This document shows positions 35,794 through 45,005 of a stretch of DNA of 64,000 nt, piece by piece. How positions within the stretch are numbered: position 1 is the first letter of the stretch; every line of letters begins with the position of its first letter. Under the pieces are notes generated by a model. It saw only the letters and a list, made by a program, of their open reading frames with translations. It was not told the origin of the DNA and made no database searches. This DNA is from Ruegeria atlantica (GTDB lineage Bacteria; Pseudomonadota; Alphaproteobacteria; Rhodobacterales; Rhodobacteraceae). The translations under genes and the position numbers were made by a program. Location: assembly GCF_013033965.1 (NCBI RefSeq), contig NZ_WQFE01000001.1, positions 186,001 through 250,000 of the forward strand, in the 5' to 3' direction.

Positions 35794-35868
35794 GCGGGCG
35801 TAGCTCAGGGGTAGAGCATAACCTTGCCAAGGTTAGGGTCGGGCGTTCGAATCGCCTCGCCCGCTCCA
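35794..35868 (+). tRNA. tRNA-Gly (GCC), copy 2
   Basis: Base-for-base identical to the copy at 35685-35759, including the encoded CCA. The two genes are 34 bases apart and the flanks are different, so the duplication is confined to the gene itself. They are probably co-transcribed. Confidence 0.97.
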
Positions 35869-35954
35869 GATACAAACTTCTTCAAACTTACTGGTTCTTT
35901 CGGTGTCGTTGCGGCATCCTCGTGGTTGCACACAATCAAGACGGAGACGCCCCT

Positions 35955-36821
35955 ATGCCAGAATACGTAATTCGCGCATTGACAGCGGAAGAGGTTCAGA
36001 CGGCCGTCGATTGGGCCGGCCAAGAGGGCTGGAATCCGGGCCTGCACGATGCCGTCTGTTTCCGCAGTTCGGATCCCGAAGGCTTCAAGGGTGGATTTCT
36101 GGATGGGCAGATGATCGCGTCTGCGTCTGCCGTGAATTATGACGATAACTACTCGTTTTTAGGCTTTTATATCGTGCGGCCCGAGTATCGCGGATCGGGG
36201 TATGGGCTTCAGGTGGCTGAAGCGGTCAAGGCGCATTGCCACGACCGGAACATGGGTATGGACGGTGTAGTCGAGCAGCAGGATAACTATCGTAAGTTCG
36301 GTTTCGAGCTGGCCTATGACAACTATCGTTTTTCCGGCACAGCCGGTGGCATCCTGAACCAGTTGGGCCGGTCCCTACACGATAAGATCGCCCCTCTCAG
36401 CGCCCTTGCGGATGACCTGAGATCGTATGATCGGGACCTGTTCCCCGCGCCACGCGATACATTCCTTCAGGCTTGGCTGGATGCACCACACCACGTCTCT
36501 CGCGTGTTTGAGGAAGACGGTCAGATCAAGGGCTATGCAACGCTGCGCCGGTGCCTCAGCGGATACAAAGTTGGCCCATTGTTCGCGGACTCCCGCGAGA
36601 TCGCAGAGGTCCTTTTGGTGTCGCTATTGACGACGCTTCCCGCCGATCAGATGGGGGCCGAGGTGTTTATCGATATGCCCAACCCCAACGCGCAAGCTAT
36701 GGCATTGGCGCAACAGTTGGGTTTGACCAAAGTGTTCGAAACCGGCCGCATGTATTCCAGCCACGTACCAGACATTGATCTGGATCGGATATACGGCATT
36801 ACGACATTCGAATTGGGGTGA
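35955..36821 (+). CDS. GNAT-family N-acetyltransferase with C-terminal Acetyltransf_18-like domain
   Basis: A 288-residue protein. The first half is a GNAT domain: YVIRALTAEEVQTAVDWAGQ, then the acetyl-CoA strand FLGFYIVRPEYRGSGYGLQV with the R-G-x-G-x-G-type loop. The second half (FPAPRDTFLQAWLDAPHHVS, GYATLRRCLSGYKVGPLFAD) resembles the YitH/HdeD-type C-terminal domain (Acetyltransf_18). The acceptor substrate is unknown. I chose ATG 35955 (MPEYVIRAL) over the in-frame 35922, which would add residues before the first strand. It lies just downstream of the tRNA-Gly pair. Confidence 0.88.
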   Translation: MPEYVIRALTAEEVQTAVDWAGQEGWNPGLHDAVCFRSSDPEGFKGGFLDGQMIASASAVNYDDNYSFLGFYIVRPEYRGSGYGLQVAEAVKAHCHDRNMGMDGVVEQQDNYRKFGFELAYDNYRFSGTAGGILNQLGRSLHDKIAPLSALADDLRSYDRDLFPAPRDTFLQAWLDAPHHVSRVFEEDGQIKGYATLRRCLSGYKVGPLFADSREIAEVLLVSLLTTLPADQMGAEVFIDMPNPNAQAMALAQQLGLTKVFETGRMYSSHVPDIDLDRIYGITTFELG

Positions 36822-36861
36822 CCTCATTCCACACCCGACATTTAAAAAAGGAAGTTTCACA

Positions 36862-37464
36862 ATGCCCGACGACACCCAAAAGCGATTGCTGCTTGAGATG
36901 TTTGAAAACTTGCCGGGCGTAGCTTTCATGCTTTTGTTTCGGGCCACGGATGACCTGCGTCTGGCAGGGTGGGTCGGAACGGTTCTGGCCACCTTGGTTT
37001 GCGTCACCTATGTACGAAAGAAGCTGCGCCCTCAGCCCATTTTGCTTGGTATCAACGTCTTCATGGTGACAATCACGCCGCTCATCGAATGCCTGATCTT
37101 GCTTGGCTACCGGGACACGGCGACCGTGCTGACCGGGAATATTGCAACACTCGTTTTGATGAGTGTGTTTGTGACGGGTGTCATTTTGACCGTGTTCAGA
37201 CCGAACGGATTTCTGAACTATCAGACCAGCGGAACCAAACAGAAATACGCGCATTCTGCCGTTTTGTTGCTTGTTTGCGCACTTGGTATCGTCTGGTCGC
37301 GATTGGCCGGGGACAACTACCTTGTTTCACTTGGTGTTCCATTGATGGTGCTGTTTGGTATGCACCAATTGCTCCGGGCGGGAACAACTGATCAGCAGGC
37401 GCGCAGCGGCGTGATTCTGGCGGCCGCTTCACCTCAAGGTTCCGCGCCCGAGGCTTCGATCTGA
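36862..37464 (+). CDS. Integral membrane protein of unknown function
   Basis: A 200-residue protein with about five or six hydrophobic segments, for example VGTVLATLVCVTYVRKKL, ILLGINVFMVTITPLIECLI, IATLVLMSVFVTGVILTV and SAVLLLVCALGIVWSRLAG. No catalytic motif or recognised family. ATG 36862 (MPDDTQKRLLLEMF) has AAAAAAGGAAG upstream, so I prefer it to the frame start at 36775, which would overlap the GNAT gene. It follows that gene by 40 bases and could share its transcript. It converges on the Lrp-like gene with a one-base gap. Confidence 0.75.
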   Translation: MPDDTQKRLLLEMFENLPGVAFMLLFRATDDLRLAGWVGTVLATLVCVTYVRKKLRPQPILLGINVFMVTITPLIECLILLGYRDTATVLTGNIATLVLMSVFVTGVILTVFRPNGFLNYQTSGTKQKYAHSAVLLLVCALGIVWSRLAGDNYLVSLGVPLMVLFGMHQLLRAGTTDQQARSGVILAAASPQGSAPEASI

Positions 37465-37465
37465 C

Positions 37466-37705
37466 TCAGAACGCCTTGAAGGTCATAGTGGTCAGCGAAC
37501 GCTCGATATTCGGGATCACCAGCAGGTTTTCGTTGATGAAATGGCCGACATCGTCGGTTTCGGGGATATAGAGCTTGAGCAGCAGGTCATATTCGCCGCT
37601 GGTCGAGTAAAGCTCGGAGTGAATTTCGCGCAGCGCGATCTCTTCGGCGACCTTATAAGTGGTACCGGGCTTGCAGCGGATCTGGATGAAAACGCAGGTG
37701 GACAT
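37466..37705 (-). CDS. Stand-alone Lrp/AsnC ligand-binding (RAM) domain protein
   Basis: A 79-residue protein, [20 protein letters not shown], with the alpha-beta sandwich of the Lrp/AsnC effector domain: [20 protein letters not shown] and [17 protein letters not shown]. The usual N-terminal helix-turn-helix is missing, so it cannot bind DNA by itself. Such 'RAM-only' proteins form ring oligomers that bind amino acids in some species; that function here is inference. The frame is open to 37786; ATG 37705 fits the domain boundary. It is divergent from hisB. Confidence 0.88.
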   Translation of the reverse strand: MSTCVFIQIRCKPGTTYKVAEEIALREIHSELYSTSGEYDLLLKLYIPETDDVGHFINENLLVIPNIERSLTTMTFKAF

Positions 37706-37859
37706 GATTTGGACCTGTTGTTGGAGTTTCCGGCAGGCTGGCACGGGCTGGTGCCGGGCGCAATCCCCTGCAACAGTTTGTGCCAATTGGCACGCTTCAG
37801 TCTGGATAAGCTGGGCAAACCCCGTCTATAAGCGCGTCTGTAGCAAAAGGAATTCGCCC

Positions 37860-38447
37860 ATGCGCAGCGCAAAGATCAGCCGTCAAACCGCCGAGACCGA
37901 GATCTCGGTCGAGATCAATCTGGACGGCACCGGCACCTATGACAATCAGACCGGTGTTGGTTTTTTCGATCACATGCTGGATCAGCTTGCGCGCCATTCT
38001 CTGATCGACATGACGATCCGCGCCAAGGGCGATTACCACATCGACGATCACCACACTGTTGAGGACACCGGCATCGCCCTGGGTCAGGCGTTGACGCAAG
38101 CCTTGAGCGATAAGAAGGGCATTCGTCGCTATGGCGAGTGCCACCTGCCGATGGATGATGCGCAGGTGCGGTGCGCGCTGGATCTGTCGGGCCGTCCGTT
38201 CCTGATCTGGAACGTGGACCTTCCGACTCCCAAGATCGGCACCTTTGATACCGAACTCGTGCGCGAGTTCTTTCAGGCACTCAGCACCCATGGTGGCATC
38301 ACGTTGCACATCGACCAGTTGCACGGCTTCAACAGCCACCACATTGCCGAGGCCGCCTTCAAGGCCGTCGCGCGCGCATTGCGTTTCGCCGTTGAGACAG
38401 ACCCGCGCAAGGCAGATGCGATTCCGTCGACCAAGGGCGCGCTGTAA
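37860..38447 (+). CDS. hisB: Imidazoleglycerol-phosphate dehydratase HisB
   Basis: Mn-dependent dehydratase of the sixth step of histidine synthesis. The N-terminal [18 protein letters not shown], the metal motif [34 protein letters not shown] and the second metal motif [19 protein letters not shown] are present. It is 195 residues, the monofunctional form without a phosphatase domain. ATG 37860 is chosen because it precedes [12 protein letters not shown]; the frame is open further upstream. hisH starts on the next base after its stop. Confidence 0.97.
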   Translation: MRSAKISRQTAETEISVEINLDGTGTYDNQTGVGFFDHMLDQLARHSLIDMTIRAKGDYHIDDHHTVEDTGIALGQALTQALSDKKGIRRYGECHLPMDDAQVRCALDLSGRPFLIWNVDLPTPKIGTFDTELVREFFQALSTHGGITLHIDQLHGFNSHHIAEAAFKAVARALRFAVETDPRKADAIPSTKGAL

Positions 38448-39086
38448 ATGCTGACGGCCATTATCGACTACGAAAGCGGCAACCTGCATTCGGCTGAAAA
38501 GGCGTTTCAGCGTATGGCGCGAGAGCTGAACGCAGGCGAGGTTGTCGTGACTTCGGACGCGGACGTCGTTGCACGTGCCGACCGGCTGGTGCTGCCGGGT
38601 GACGGAGCATTCCCCGCATGCGCAGCCGAGTTGCGCGGCCACAAAGGCATCTACGACGCGATGGTCGAAGCTGTCGAGCAGAAAGGCCGCCCCTTTCTGG
38701 GCATCTGCGTTGGCATGCAATTGATGGCGTCCAAAGGCCATGAATATGCTGAGACTGAAGGCCTGGACTGGGTTGCAGGTGACGTTGTGCGGATCGAACC
38801 GTCAGACAACTCGCTGAAAGTGCCCCATATGGGCTGGAACGATCTGGTTCTGGAAAGCGAGCACCCGGTCTTTGCCGGGGTGCAGTCAGGCGATCACGCC
38901 TATTTCGTGCACTCCTACCATTTCCGGGTCAGCGATCCGGCGCAACGTCTGGCTTATGTGGAGTATGGGCAAGAGGTCACGGCCATAATCGGCCGCGACA
39001 CAATGGTTGGAATGCAGTTCCACCCCGAGAAAAGCCAGGATGTGGGCCTGCGCATGATCGGAAACTTCCTGACATGGAAGCCCTGA
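38448..39086 (+). CDS. hisH: Imidazole glycerol phosphate synthase glutamine amidotransferase HisH
   Basis: Class I glutaminase that supplies ammonia to HisF. The oxyanion strand is RLVLPGDGAFPACA. The nucleophile Cys is in LGICVGMQLMASKGHEY, and the His/Glu pair is in GMQFHPEKSQD. It is 212 residues. It directly follows hisB with no gap; its partner HisF is encoded about 4.8 kb downstream. Confidence 0.97.
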   Translation: MLTAIIDYESGNLHSAEKAFQRMARELNAGEVVVTSDADVVARADRLVLPGDGAFPACAAELRGHKGIYDAMVEAVEQKGRPFLGICVGMQLMASKGHEYAETEGLDWVAGDVVRIEPSDNSLKVPHMGWNDLVLESEHPVFAGVQSGDHAYFVHSYHFRVSDPAQRLAYVEYGQEVTAIIGRDTMVGMQFHPEKSQDVGLRMIGNFLTWKP

Positions 39087-39090
39087 GCAA

Positions 39091-39492
39091 TTACTGAACC
39101 CGCGTCCAGTCCTGCCCGCGGCATACCAGACCACCCGCAACACAACCCTTGACGGTCAGCTTGTTCTGGCTGTCCAGCGTCATCTTCGAGCTGTAGGTCT
39201 TGTCCCTGTCCGGCGCCCAGATTTTGCCGCCGCTATAGTTGCCGCCGCCATCGGGAACCATGTCCCAGATGATCTGCTTGCCTAGATTCTCGTATTCCAG
39301 GTTCTGATTGCCGTCGGCGCTGAATGCACTGTCGATGGTACCGCAAATCGCGCTGCCGCATTCAGCGATCGAAACGTGAAGATAGCCGCCGGTATCCCCC
39401 GGCTCTGTCTTCCAAAGGCCATCGACCGGATCGGCGGCAAAGGCAGCGCTGGCCAGCGCCGCGAAACCGGCTGCAAGTGTAAATGTCTTCAT
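39091..39492 (-). CDS. DUF2147 family secreted protein
   Basis: A 133-residue protein with a signal peptide (MKTFTLAAGFAALASAAFAA) and a beta-rich DUF2147 domain: DGLWKTEPGDTGGYLHVSIA, CGSAICGTIDSAF, YSGGKIWAPDRDKTYSSKM and the cysteine-containing GCVAGGLVCRGQDWTRVQ. The family is probably lipocalin-like; its ligand is unknown. It lies on the opposite strand between hisH and hisA, four bases from the hisH stop, so it interrupts the his gene run. Confidence 0.9.
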   Translation of the reverse strand: MKTFTLAAGFAALASAAFAADPVDGLWKTEPGDTGGYLHVSIAECGSAICGTIDSAFSADGNQNLEYENLGKQIIWDMVPDGGGNYSGGKIWAPDRDKTYSSKMTLDSQNKLTVKGCVAGGLVCRGQDWTRVQ

Positions 39493-39626
39493 GATTTCCT
39501 CCCATGTTTCCGCTCAGTCTGGCCCGGCGAAGCAATTCCGGCAAGATTGACTTGGCGTCGCGTTGCATCCCCTGCCCCGCATGTGCGATATCCCGCGCGA
39601 ACAGTTCAGATATAGGGCCGCCTGAC

Positions 39627-40349
39627 ATGATCCTCTACCCCGCCATCGACCTCAAAGACGGCCAAGCCGTGCGCCTGCTGCGTGGTGAAATGGACAAGGC
39701 TACTGTTTTTAACGAGGACCCGGCCGCGCAGGCGCGTGCCTTTGTCGAGGCGGGATGCGAATGGCTGCACCTTGTCGATCTGAACGGGGCTTTCGCGGGT
39801 GAGCCGGTCAACGCCGTCCCGGTTGAGGCAATTCTGAAGGAATGTAACGTGCCCGCTCAACTCGGCGGCGGTATTCGCGACATGGCGACGATCGAAACAT
39901 GGATCGAAAAAGGACTGGCCCGCGTGATTCTGGGTACTGTTGCGGTCGAAAACCCCGATCTGGTGCGCGAAGCAGCCAAAGCCTTTCCGGGCAAGGTCGC
40001 CGTAGGCATCGACGCGCGCAACGGGATGGTCGCGACAAAGGGCTGGGCCGAGGAAACCGATGTGCAGGTCACCGATTTGGCCCGCAGTTTCGAGGACGCG
40101 GGTGTCGCGGCCATTATCTACACTGATATCAACCGTGACGGCGCGATGCAGGGTCCGAACGTTGAGGCGACCGCAGCCTTGGCGCGTGCGGTATCAATCC
40201 CAGTCATCGCTTCGGGCGGCGTGTCTTCCATCGCCGATCTCATTGATCTGCGCGATTGTGGCGCAGCTTTGAACGGTGCGATTTCCGGCCGGGCGCTTTA
40301 TGATGGGGCGATTGATCTGAAAGAGGCTCTGACCACGGTCAGAGAGTAA
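39627..40349 (+). CDS. hisA: ProFAR isomerase HisA
   Basis: (Beta-alpha)8-barrel that isomerises N'-ProFAR to PRFAR in histidine synthesis. The first catalytic Asp is in [29 protein letters not shown]-type sequence ([20 protein letters not shown]), [17 protein letters not shown] and the second catalytic Asp region [16 protein letters not shown] are present, and [15 protein letters not shown] forms a phosphate site. It is 240 residues from ATG 39627, which precedes the first barrel strand. Confidence 0.97.
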   Translation: MILYPAIDLKDGQAVRLLRGEMDKATVFNEDPAAQARAFVEAGCEWLHLVDLNGAFAGEPVNAVPVEAILKECNVPAQLGGGIRDMATIETWIEKGLARVILGTVAVENPDLVREAAKAFPGKVAVGIDARNGMVATKGWAEETDVQVTDLARSFEDAGVAAIIYTDINRDGAMQGPNVEATAALARAVSIPVIASGGVSSIADLIDLRDCGAALNGAISGRALYDGAIDLKEALTTVRE

Positions 40350-40352
40350 CCG

Positions 40353-40817
40353 ATGTTCAATACGCACGTGAAACGATCTGCCCTATCCGCCAGAAGTCTT
40401 CTGCACAAACGGGTGAAAGACGGGGATTTTCTGGATTGCTTCAGTGTCGCTTCAAACCTGCCGCCGCGCCGCGCGGCTGAGATCATCACTGATTTTCCCC
40501 TGTGGGCACAAGCGTTGGTACGATTGCGCGGCTTGATAGTGGCACCATTCGGGATCAGCAAGGCCGGCCCGGATGCCAAAGATAAAGTCGGCATTTTCCC
40601 CGTTGAGCACGCCAACGAGACCGAGTTGATCGCGGGTTTCAACGACCGCCACCTTGATTTCCGAGTTTCCGTTCTATCTGAAAATGGCAAGGTTTCGCTG
40701 GCCACTTGGGTCCATCGCCATAACTTCGGGGGACGCCTGTACCTGACCGCGATCATGCCGTTTCATATTCTGATCGCCCGGAACGCGCTTGCGCGACTCG
40801 GCCGCGCAAGCGCCTGA
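40353..40817 (+). CDS. DUF2867 family protein
   Basis: A 154-residue protein matching DUF2867 by pattern: DFLDCFSVASNLPPRRAAEI, FPLWAQALVRLRGLIVAPFG, GIFPVEHANETELIAGFNDR and HLDFRVSVLSENGKVSLATW. Function is unknown; the fold is possibly START/SRPBCC-like. It starts three bases after the hisA stop and so is likely on the same transcript. Confidence 0.85.
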   Translation: MFNTHVKRSALSARSLLHKRVKDGDFLDCFSVASNLPPRRAAEIITDFPLWAQALVRLRGLIVAPFGISKAGPDAKDKVGIFPVEHANETELIAGFNDRHLDFRVSVLSENGKVSLATWVHRHNFGGRLYLTAIMPFHILIARNALARLGRASA

Positions 40818-40829
40818 TGTAATTCAGAC

Positions 40830-41276
40830 TTAACCTGCTGCGGCCGCCGTCAACTTGGCCAGTGCGCCGCGCATTTTTTTGATGACAGGTGATTTCTCGA
40901 CTTCATCAAGCTCGTCCATCGTCTCTTTTGGGTCTTCATAGGCCAGCCAGACCTGTCCGTTCTCGTCTTCGTAAGCCTGTACTTTAAGCGGCAGGAACAA
41001 TCCCGCGCGCGGGTCGATCTGCATGGCCGGTGTTCCCAGCGCCGGGTTCCCGAAGATCAGCACCTGATTTGCAGGAATAGTCAGCCCGACCTTTTCCGCG
41101 CCTGCCGCATGATCAACGCGCGCAAAGATGGTTGCGCCAGCGTTGCCCACAGCGGCTTCGAGGGCATCCATTGCCTCTTGCACCGATTTACCTGTGTTTA
41201 CCTTGATGATGTCATCAGCCATGGCAGACATCGCCCCTCCAAAAGTCAAAATTGTTGCCAGTATCAGATTTCGCAT
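40830..41276 (-). CDS. DUF302 family periplasmic protein
   Basis: A 148-residue protein with a signal peptide (MRNLILATILTFGGAMSAMA) and a DUF302 domain: SVQEAMDALEAAVGNAGATI, FARVDHAAGAEKVGL, NQVLIFGNPALGTPAMQ and PLKVQAYEDENGQVWLAYED. The family fold is a homodimeric alpha-beta domain with unknown ligand. It converges on the DUF2867 gene with a 12-base gap. AAGGAA stands before the start. Confidence 0.92.
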   Translation of the reverse strand: MRNLILATILTFGGAMSAMADDIIKVNTGKSVQEAMDALEAAVGNAGATIFARVDHAAGAEKVGLTIPANQVLIFGNPALGTPAMQIDPRAGLFLPLKVQAYEDENGQVWLAYEDPKETMDELDEVEKSPVIKKMRGALAKLTAAAAG

Positions 41277-41519
41277 ATCGGGTTTCCTTCTGTAATTTTC
41301 ATCTTAATTGTCTCATCTTTTCGTAGTCTTACAATCACAACTCTGGCATCGGCGAGGCTTTGCCGTAAATCCGAGTCTCGCACTTTGCACGCACCTGAAG
41401 ACCGTCCCACAATCGAGAACAATAACCCGTTTTGACAGATATTTTACTCAGCTTAGCCCAAACTTGGTCTTAATTCGCCTGTAGCAGTTCGACAACGAAC
41501 TTGAGCAGGGATTCCCACC

Positions 41520-43742
41520 GTGAGTATTACCAGCACAGAATATTCGAACAATTCTTGGTTCAGAATTGCGATCGTTTTCAGTTTTTGCACGACAGTTTTT
41601 GTCAGCGCTTCTCTTTTGTTCTTTGTCCAGCCCCTGTTTGCAAAGCTGGTGCTACCGCAAATCGGCGGCGCACCTGCGGTTTGGACCACGGCAATGCTGT
41701 TTTTTCAGGTTGTTCTGATCGTCGGCTACATTTACGCCCATGTGTTGACAAAATGGATACCCTTGCACTGGCAGCTGGTTACGCATCTGGCACTTTGGGC
41801 GGCAGCGCTGACGTATCTGCCGCTCTCAATCAGTGACGGCTGGAGTTATGACGCATCCAGTTCAACGGCGCTGCAAACCCTCAAGTTGTTTGCCTTGGGG
41901 GTTGGCCTGCCATTTGCTGTTCTTTCCGCTAATGCTCCGTTGCTTCAAGCTTGGTATTCGCGTTCTGGCGGGCCTTCGGCAGACGACCCATATTTCCTTT
42001 ACAGCGCCAGCAACGTTGGATCACTGCTGGCCCTTCTGGCTTTCCCTTTGCTGGCAGACCCTCTGCTGGGTGCCAGTGCCACCAGTAACCTGTGGTCCAT
42101 CGGATTTGTCATCTTTGGTGGGTTGATGGCGATAAGTGGTCTTGTTGCACTGCGCGGATCCCACAACGTCGTTGCGCCAGCCGCAGCCGATATCGCGAAC
42201 AGCACTCCAAAGCTGAAGCGGATTGCAACCTGGATCGTGATCGCCTTTGTACCTTCATCTTTGATGCTTTCCTTCACCACGAAGGCCAGCACGGATCTGG
42301 GCTCAATCCCGCTGATTTGGGTTGTACCTCTGGCGACTTATCTTCTGACCTTCATTTTCGCCTTTGCGAAACTGAAATGGTTGAGTGTCAAATCCCTGCA
42401 CATTCCAATGATTTTGGCGCTGGCGACTGGTGTAGTCCTTTTGTCAAATCTGATAGATCATCATAAAACTCCCGTCGTCTTTTTGCTGTATGTCCCTGTT
42501 CTGTTTGTAATCGCCCTCTATGCACACAGATTGCTATACGAAATGAGACCTGCGGCAGAGCAATTGACAGTGTTCTACATCGCCTTGTCGGTGGGTGGAG
42601 CATTTGGTGGATTGTTCAATTCCATTCTTGCCCCGTTGGTATTTGCCCAGGAAGTCGAGGCACAACTGACGTTTATTTTGGCTGCCGGATTGCTCTTGAT
42701 CGGAAAAGGTGCAGTTACCCCAAGGAACCTCGCATTTGGTCTGATCGTCAGCTACCCGATCCTTTTTTCCTTCGGTATGATCGATGGAATAGATCCACTT
42801 GGAAAGGGCGCTTTGCGAGCGGTTGCCGCATCCGCGATGCTGTTGACCGCGCTGATCCTGTTCCGCAATCAACCTGCACGTATCATTGCTATTATAGCAG
42901 CACTTATGTTGCCGGTTCTTTGGCCGCAAAAGGGCGCGCTGCTTCAGGATCGAAGCTTTTTTGGAACGCACACAGTGTTCTCGACGGCAGACCTCAGAAT
43001 TTACCAAAACGGAACCACACTGCATGGTTTGCAGCTGGAATCGGAATTTGGCAAAAAACCAACTCCGAAGTCCTATTACTATCCCAAGGGACCAATGGCT
43101 CAGGTCATAACATCTGAATTCGGGCGCCAAGCCGACAGCATCGGAATTGTCGGCCTCGGAGTCGGTGCTTTGTCCTGCTACAAGCTTCCGTCGCAGGAAT
43201 GGGCATTCTTTGAGATAGACGCCATGGTGGATAAGGTGGCGCGCGACCCGTCCCTTTTCACCTATATCTCAGAATGCGCGCCGAACTCGCCGACGCATCT
43301 GGGTGACGCGCGCATCGTTCTGGCTCAGACAGATTATACATTCGATATTCTGGTCCTGGACGCATACAGCTCTGACGCGATCCCTTTGCATCTGACCACA
43401 GAAGAAGCTGTACAGATGTACACAGAGCGACTGGTTGGCGACGGGGTTTTGGTGTTCCACATCAGCAACCGCTACTACGATTTGGTCGGTCCACTTGCGC
43501 GGATTGCGGACAAGCTTGGTCTTCATATGGCGCACCAGTTTCATCAGATCGAAACGGACAGCCAAGAAATTGGCGCGCATAAATCGCATGTTGTGATCGT
43601 TAGCCCAGATCAAGCCAGGATCGACAGTTTTGTCCAGAACGGAAAATGGCAGCCCGTGGTTTCGGACGGGGGTGAACCGTGGACGGACGACAAGGCCAAC
43701 CTTCTGTCCGCTCTCAAATTGCTTAAAGACAAAAAGCAATAG
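41520..43742 (+). CDS. Membrane protein fused to a spermidine-synthase-like domain
   Basis: A 740-residue protein. Residues 1 to about 480 contain some twelve to fourteen membrane helices (for example FSFCTTVFVSASLLFFVQPL). The C-terminal 220 residues form a Rossmann methyltransferase or aminopropyltransferase-like fold: GIVGLGVGALSCYKLPSQEW, FEIDAMVDKVA and FDILVLDAYSSDAIPLHLTT. This is the 'fused MFS/spermidine synthase' family; polyamine synthesis has not been shown for most members. The start is GTG 41520. By eye it is more AT-rich than its neighbours. It separates hisA from hisF and ends at a hairpin terminator. Confidence 0.88.
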   Translation: MSITSTEYSNNSWFRIAIVFSFCTTVFVSASLLFFVQPLFAKLVLPQIGGAPAVWTTAMLFFQVVLIVGYIYAHVLTKWIPLHWQLVTHLALWAAALTYLPLSISDGWSYDASSSTALQTLKLFALGVGLPFAVLSANAPLLQAWYSRSGGPSADDPYFLYSASNVGSLLALLAFPLLADPLLGASATSNLWSIGFVIFGGLMAISGLVALRGSHNVVAPAAADIANSTPKLKRIATWIVIAFVPSSLMLSFTTKASTDLGSIPLIWVVPLATYLLTFIFAFAKLKWLSVKSLHIPMILALATGVVLLSNLIDHHKTPVVFLLYVPVLFVIALYAHRLLYEMRPAAEQLTVFYIALSVGGAFGGLFNSILAPLVFAQEVEAQLTFILAAGLLLIGKGAVTPRNLAFGLIVSYPILFSFGMIDGIDPLGKGALRAVAASAMLLTALILFRNQPARIIAIIAALMLPVLWPQKGALLQDRSFFGTHTVFSTADLRIYQNGTTLHGLQLESEFGKKPTPKSYYYPKGPMAQVITSEFGRQADSIGIVGLGVGALSCYKLPSQEWAFFEIDAMVDKVARDPSLFTYISECAPNSPTHLGDARIVLAQTDYTFDILVLDAYSSDAIPLHLTTEEAVQMYTERLVGDGVLVFHISNRYYDLVGPLARIADKLGLHMAHQFHQIETDSQEIGAHKSHVVIVSPDQARIDSFVQNGKWQPVVSDGGEPWTDDKANLLSALKLLKDKKQ

Positions 43743-43772
43743 AACCAGCGCAAGATCTTAGCCAACGATTAC

Positions 43773-43824
43773 CCTCGCCGTTTTCCTCAACGTGCCCTGA
43801 CAGCACTGGAAACGGCGGGGTTTT
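43773..43824 (+). terminator. Probable terminator after the fused membrane/spermidine-synthase-like gene
   Basis: A long stem (43773-43786 with 43808-43820, one bulge and one G-U pair) closes a 21-base loop and is followed by TTTT. It lies about 30 bases past the stop and 34 bases before hisF, so hisF probably has a separate promoter or depends on read-through. Confidence 0.6.
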
Positions 43825-43857
43825 GGCGCTAGAGGTGCGCCAACAAAGGACGCTGGC

Positions 43858-44619
43858 ATGCTTAAAACCCGTATCATTCCCTGTCTGGATGTCGCCGATG
43901 GCCGTGTGGTCAAAGGTGTTAATTTCGTTGGTCTTCGGGACGCAGGTGATCCAGTGGAATCTGCCAAAGCCTATGACGCAGCAGGCGCGGATGAGATTTG
44001 TTTTCTGGACATCCACGCCACGCATGAAAACCGCGGCACCATGTTCGATGTGGTTCAACGCACAGCGGAACAGTGCTTTGTTCCGCTGACGGTCGGCGGA
44101 GGTGTTCGTACCAAAGACGACGTGCGCGCGCTGCTGCTGGCGGGGGCCGACAAGGTCAGCTTCAACTCCGCTGCTGTCGCCAACCCGGATGTCATCGCCG
44201 AAGCCGCGGATCAGTTCGGCAGCCAGTGTATTGTCTGTGCCATCGACGCCAAAACCGTCAGCCCCGGCAAATGGGAGATATTCACCCACGGCGGTCGCAA
44301 GCCCACCGGCATTGACGCGGTGGAATTCGCCAAAACCGTCGTCGCCAAAGGAGCCGGTGAGATACTGTTGACCTCGATGGACCGCGACGGCACCAAAGCA
44401 GGCTTCAATTTGCCCCTGACCCGAGCGATCTCGGATACGGTGGATGTACCGGTAATTGCCTCTGGCGGTGTAGGCGACCTGGATCATCTGGTCGAGGGTG
44501 TGACGGAAGGTGGGGCCAGTGCAGTGCTGGCGGCCTCGATCTTCCACTTCGGCGAATACACCATCCGCGAAGCCAAGGAACACATGGCAGCGGCTGGCAT
44601 CCCGATGAGGCTGACATGA
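43858..44619 (+). CDS. hisF: Imidazole glycerol phosphate synthase cyclase HisF
   Basis: (Beta-alpha)8-barrel that, with HisH, converts PRFAR to imidazole glycerol phosphate and AICAR. The catalytic aspartates are in [20 protein letters not shown] and [16 protein letters not shown]. Phosphate-binding strands [19 protein letters not shown] and [18 protein letters not shown] are present. 253 residues is standard. hisE begins inside its stop (ATGA). Confidence 0.98.
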   Translation: MLKTRIIPCLDVADGRVVKGVNFVGLRDAGDPVESAKAYDAAGADEICFLDIHATHENRGTMFDVVQRTAEQCFVPLTVGGGVRTKDDVRALLLAGADKVSFNSAAVANPDVIAEAADQFGSQCIVCAIDAKTVSPGKWEIFTHGGRKPTGIDAVEFAKTVVAKGAGEILLTSMDRDGTKAGFNLPLTRAISDTVDVPVIASGGVGDLDHLVEGVTEGGASAVLAASIFHFGEYTIREAKEHMAAAGIPMRLT

Positions 44620-44933
44620 ACATCTTGCACGAACTGGCCGCTACAGTTGAGGCCCGCAAAGGGGACGATCCCGACACCAGCTGGACCGCAAAGCTATTGG
44701 CCAAGGGGCCTGAGAAATGTGCTGAAAAATTCGGGGAAGAGGCCGTTGAAGCCATCATCGAAGCGGTCAAGGGCGACAAGGCAAAACTGACATCCGAGGC
44801 TGCGGATGTCCTCTATCACCTGCTGGTCATGCTGGCCGCGCGGGACGTGGCGCTGGACGACGTATTGGCAGAGTTGGCCCGCCGCCAGGGCACAAGCGGT
44901 ATCGCGGAAAAGGCATCCCGCCCAAAGACATAA
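44616..44933 (+). CDS. hisE: Phosphoribosyl-ATP pyrophosphatase HisE
   Basis: Hydrolyses PR-ATP to PR-AMP, the second step of histidine synthesis. This is the all-alpha MazG-like fold: [40 protein letters not shown] with the metal-binding acidic residues, and [20 protein letters not shown]. It is 105 residues, the monofunctional form. It overlaps hisF by four bases. Confidence 0.97.
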   Translation: MNILHELAATVEARKGDDPDTSWTAKLLAKGPEKCAEKFGEEAVEAIIEAVKGDKAKLTSEAADVLYHLLVMLAARDVALDDVLAELARRQGTSGIAEKASRPKT

Positions 44934-45005
44934 GCGCGGGTTCCGTCCGACCGTCCTGCCCTGTATAGTCAGGGATCAGTATGGGACTTACCGAGGAGCG
45001 CGGGA

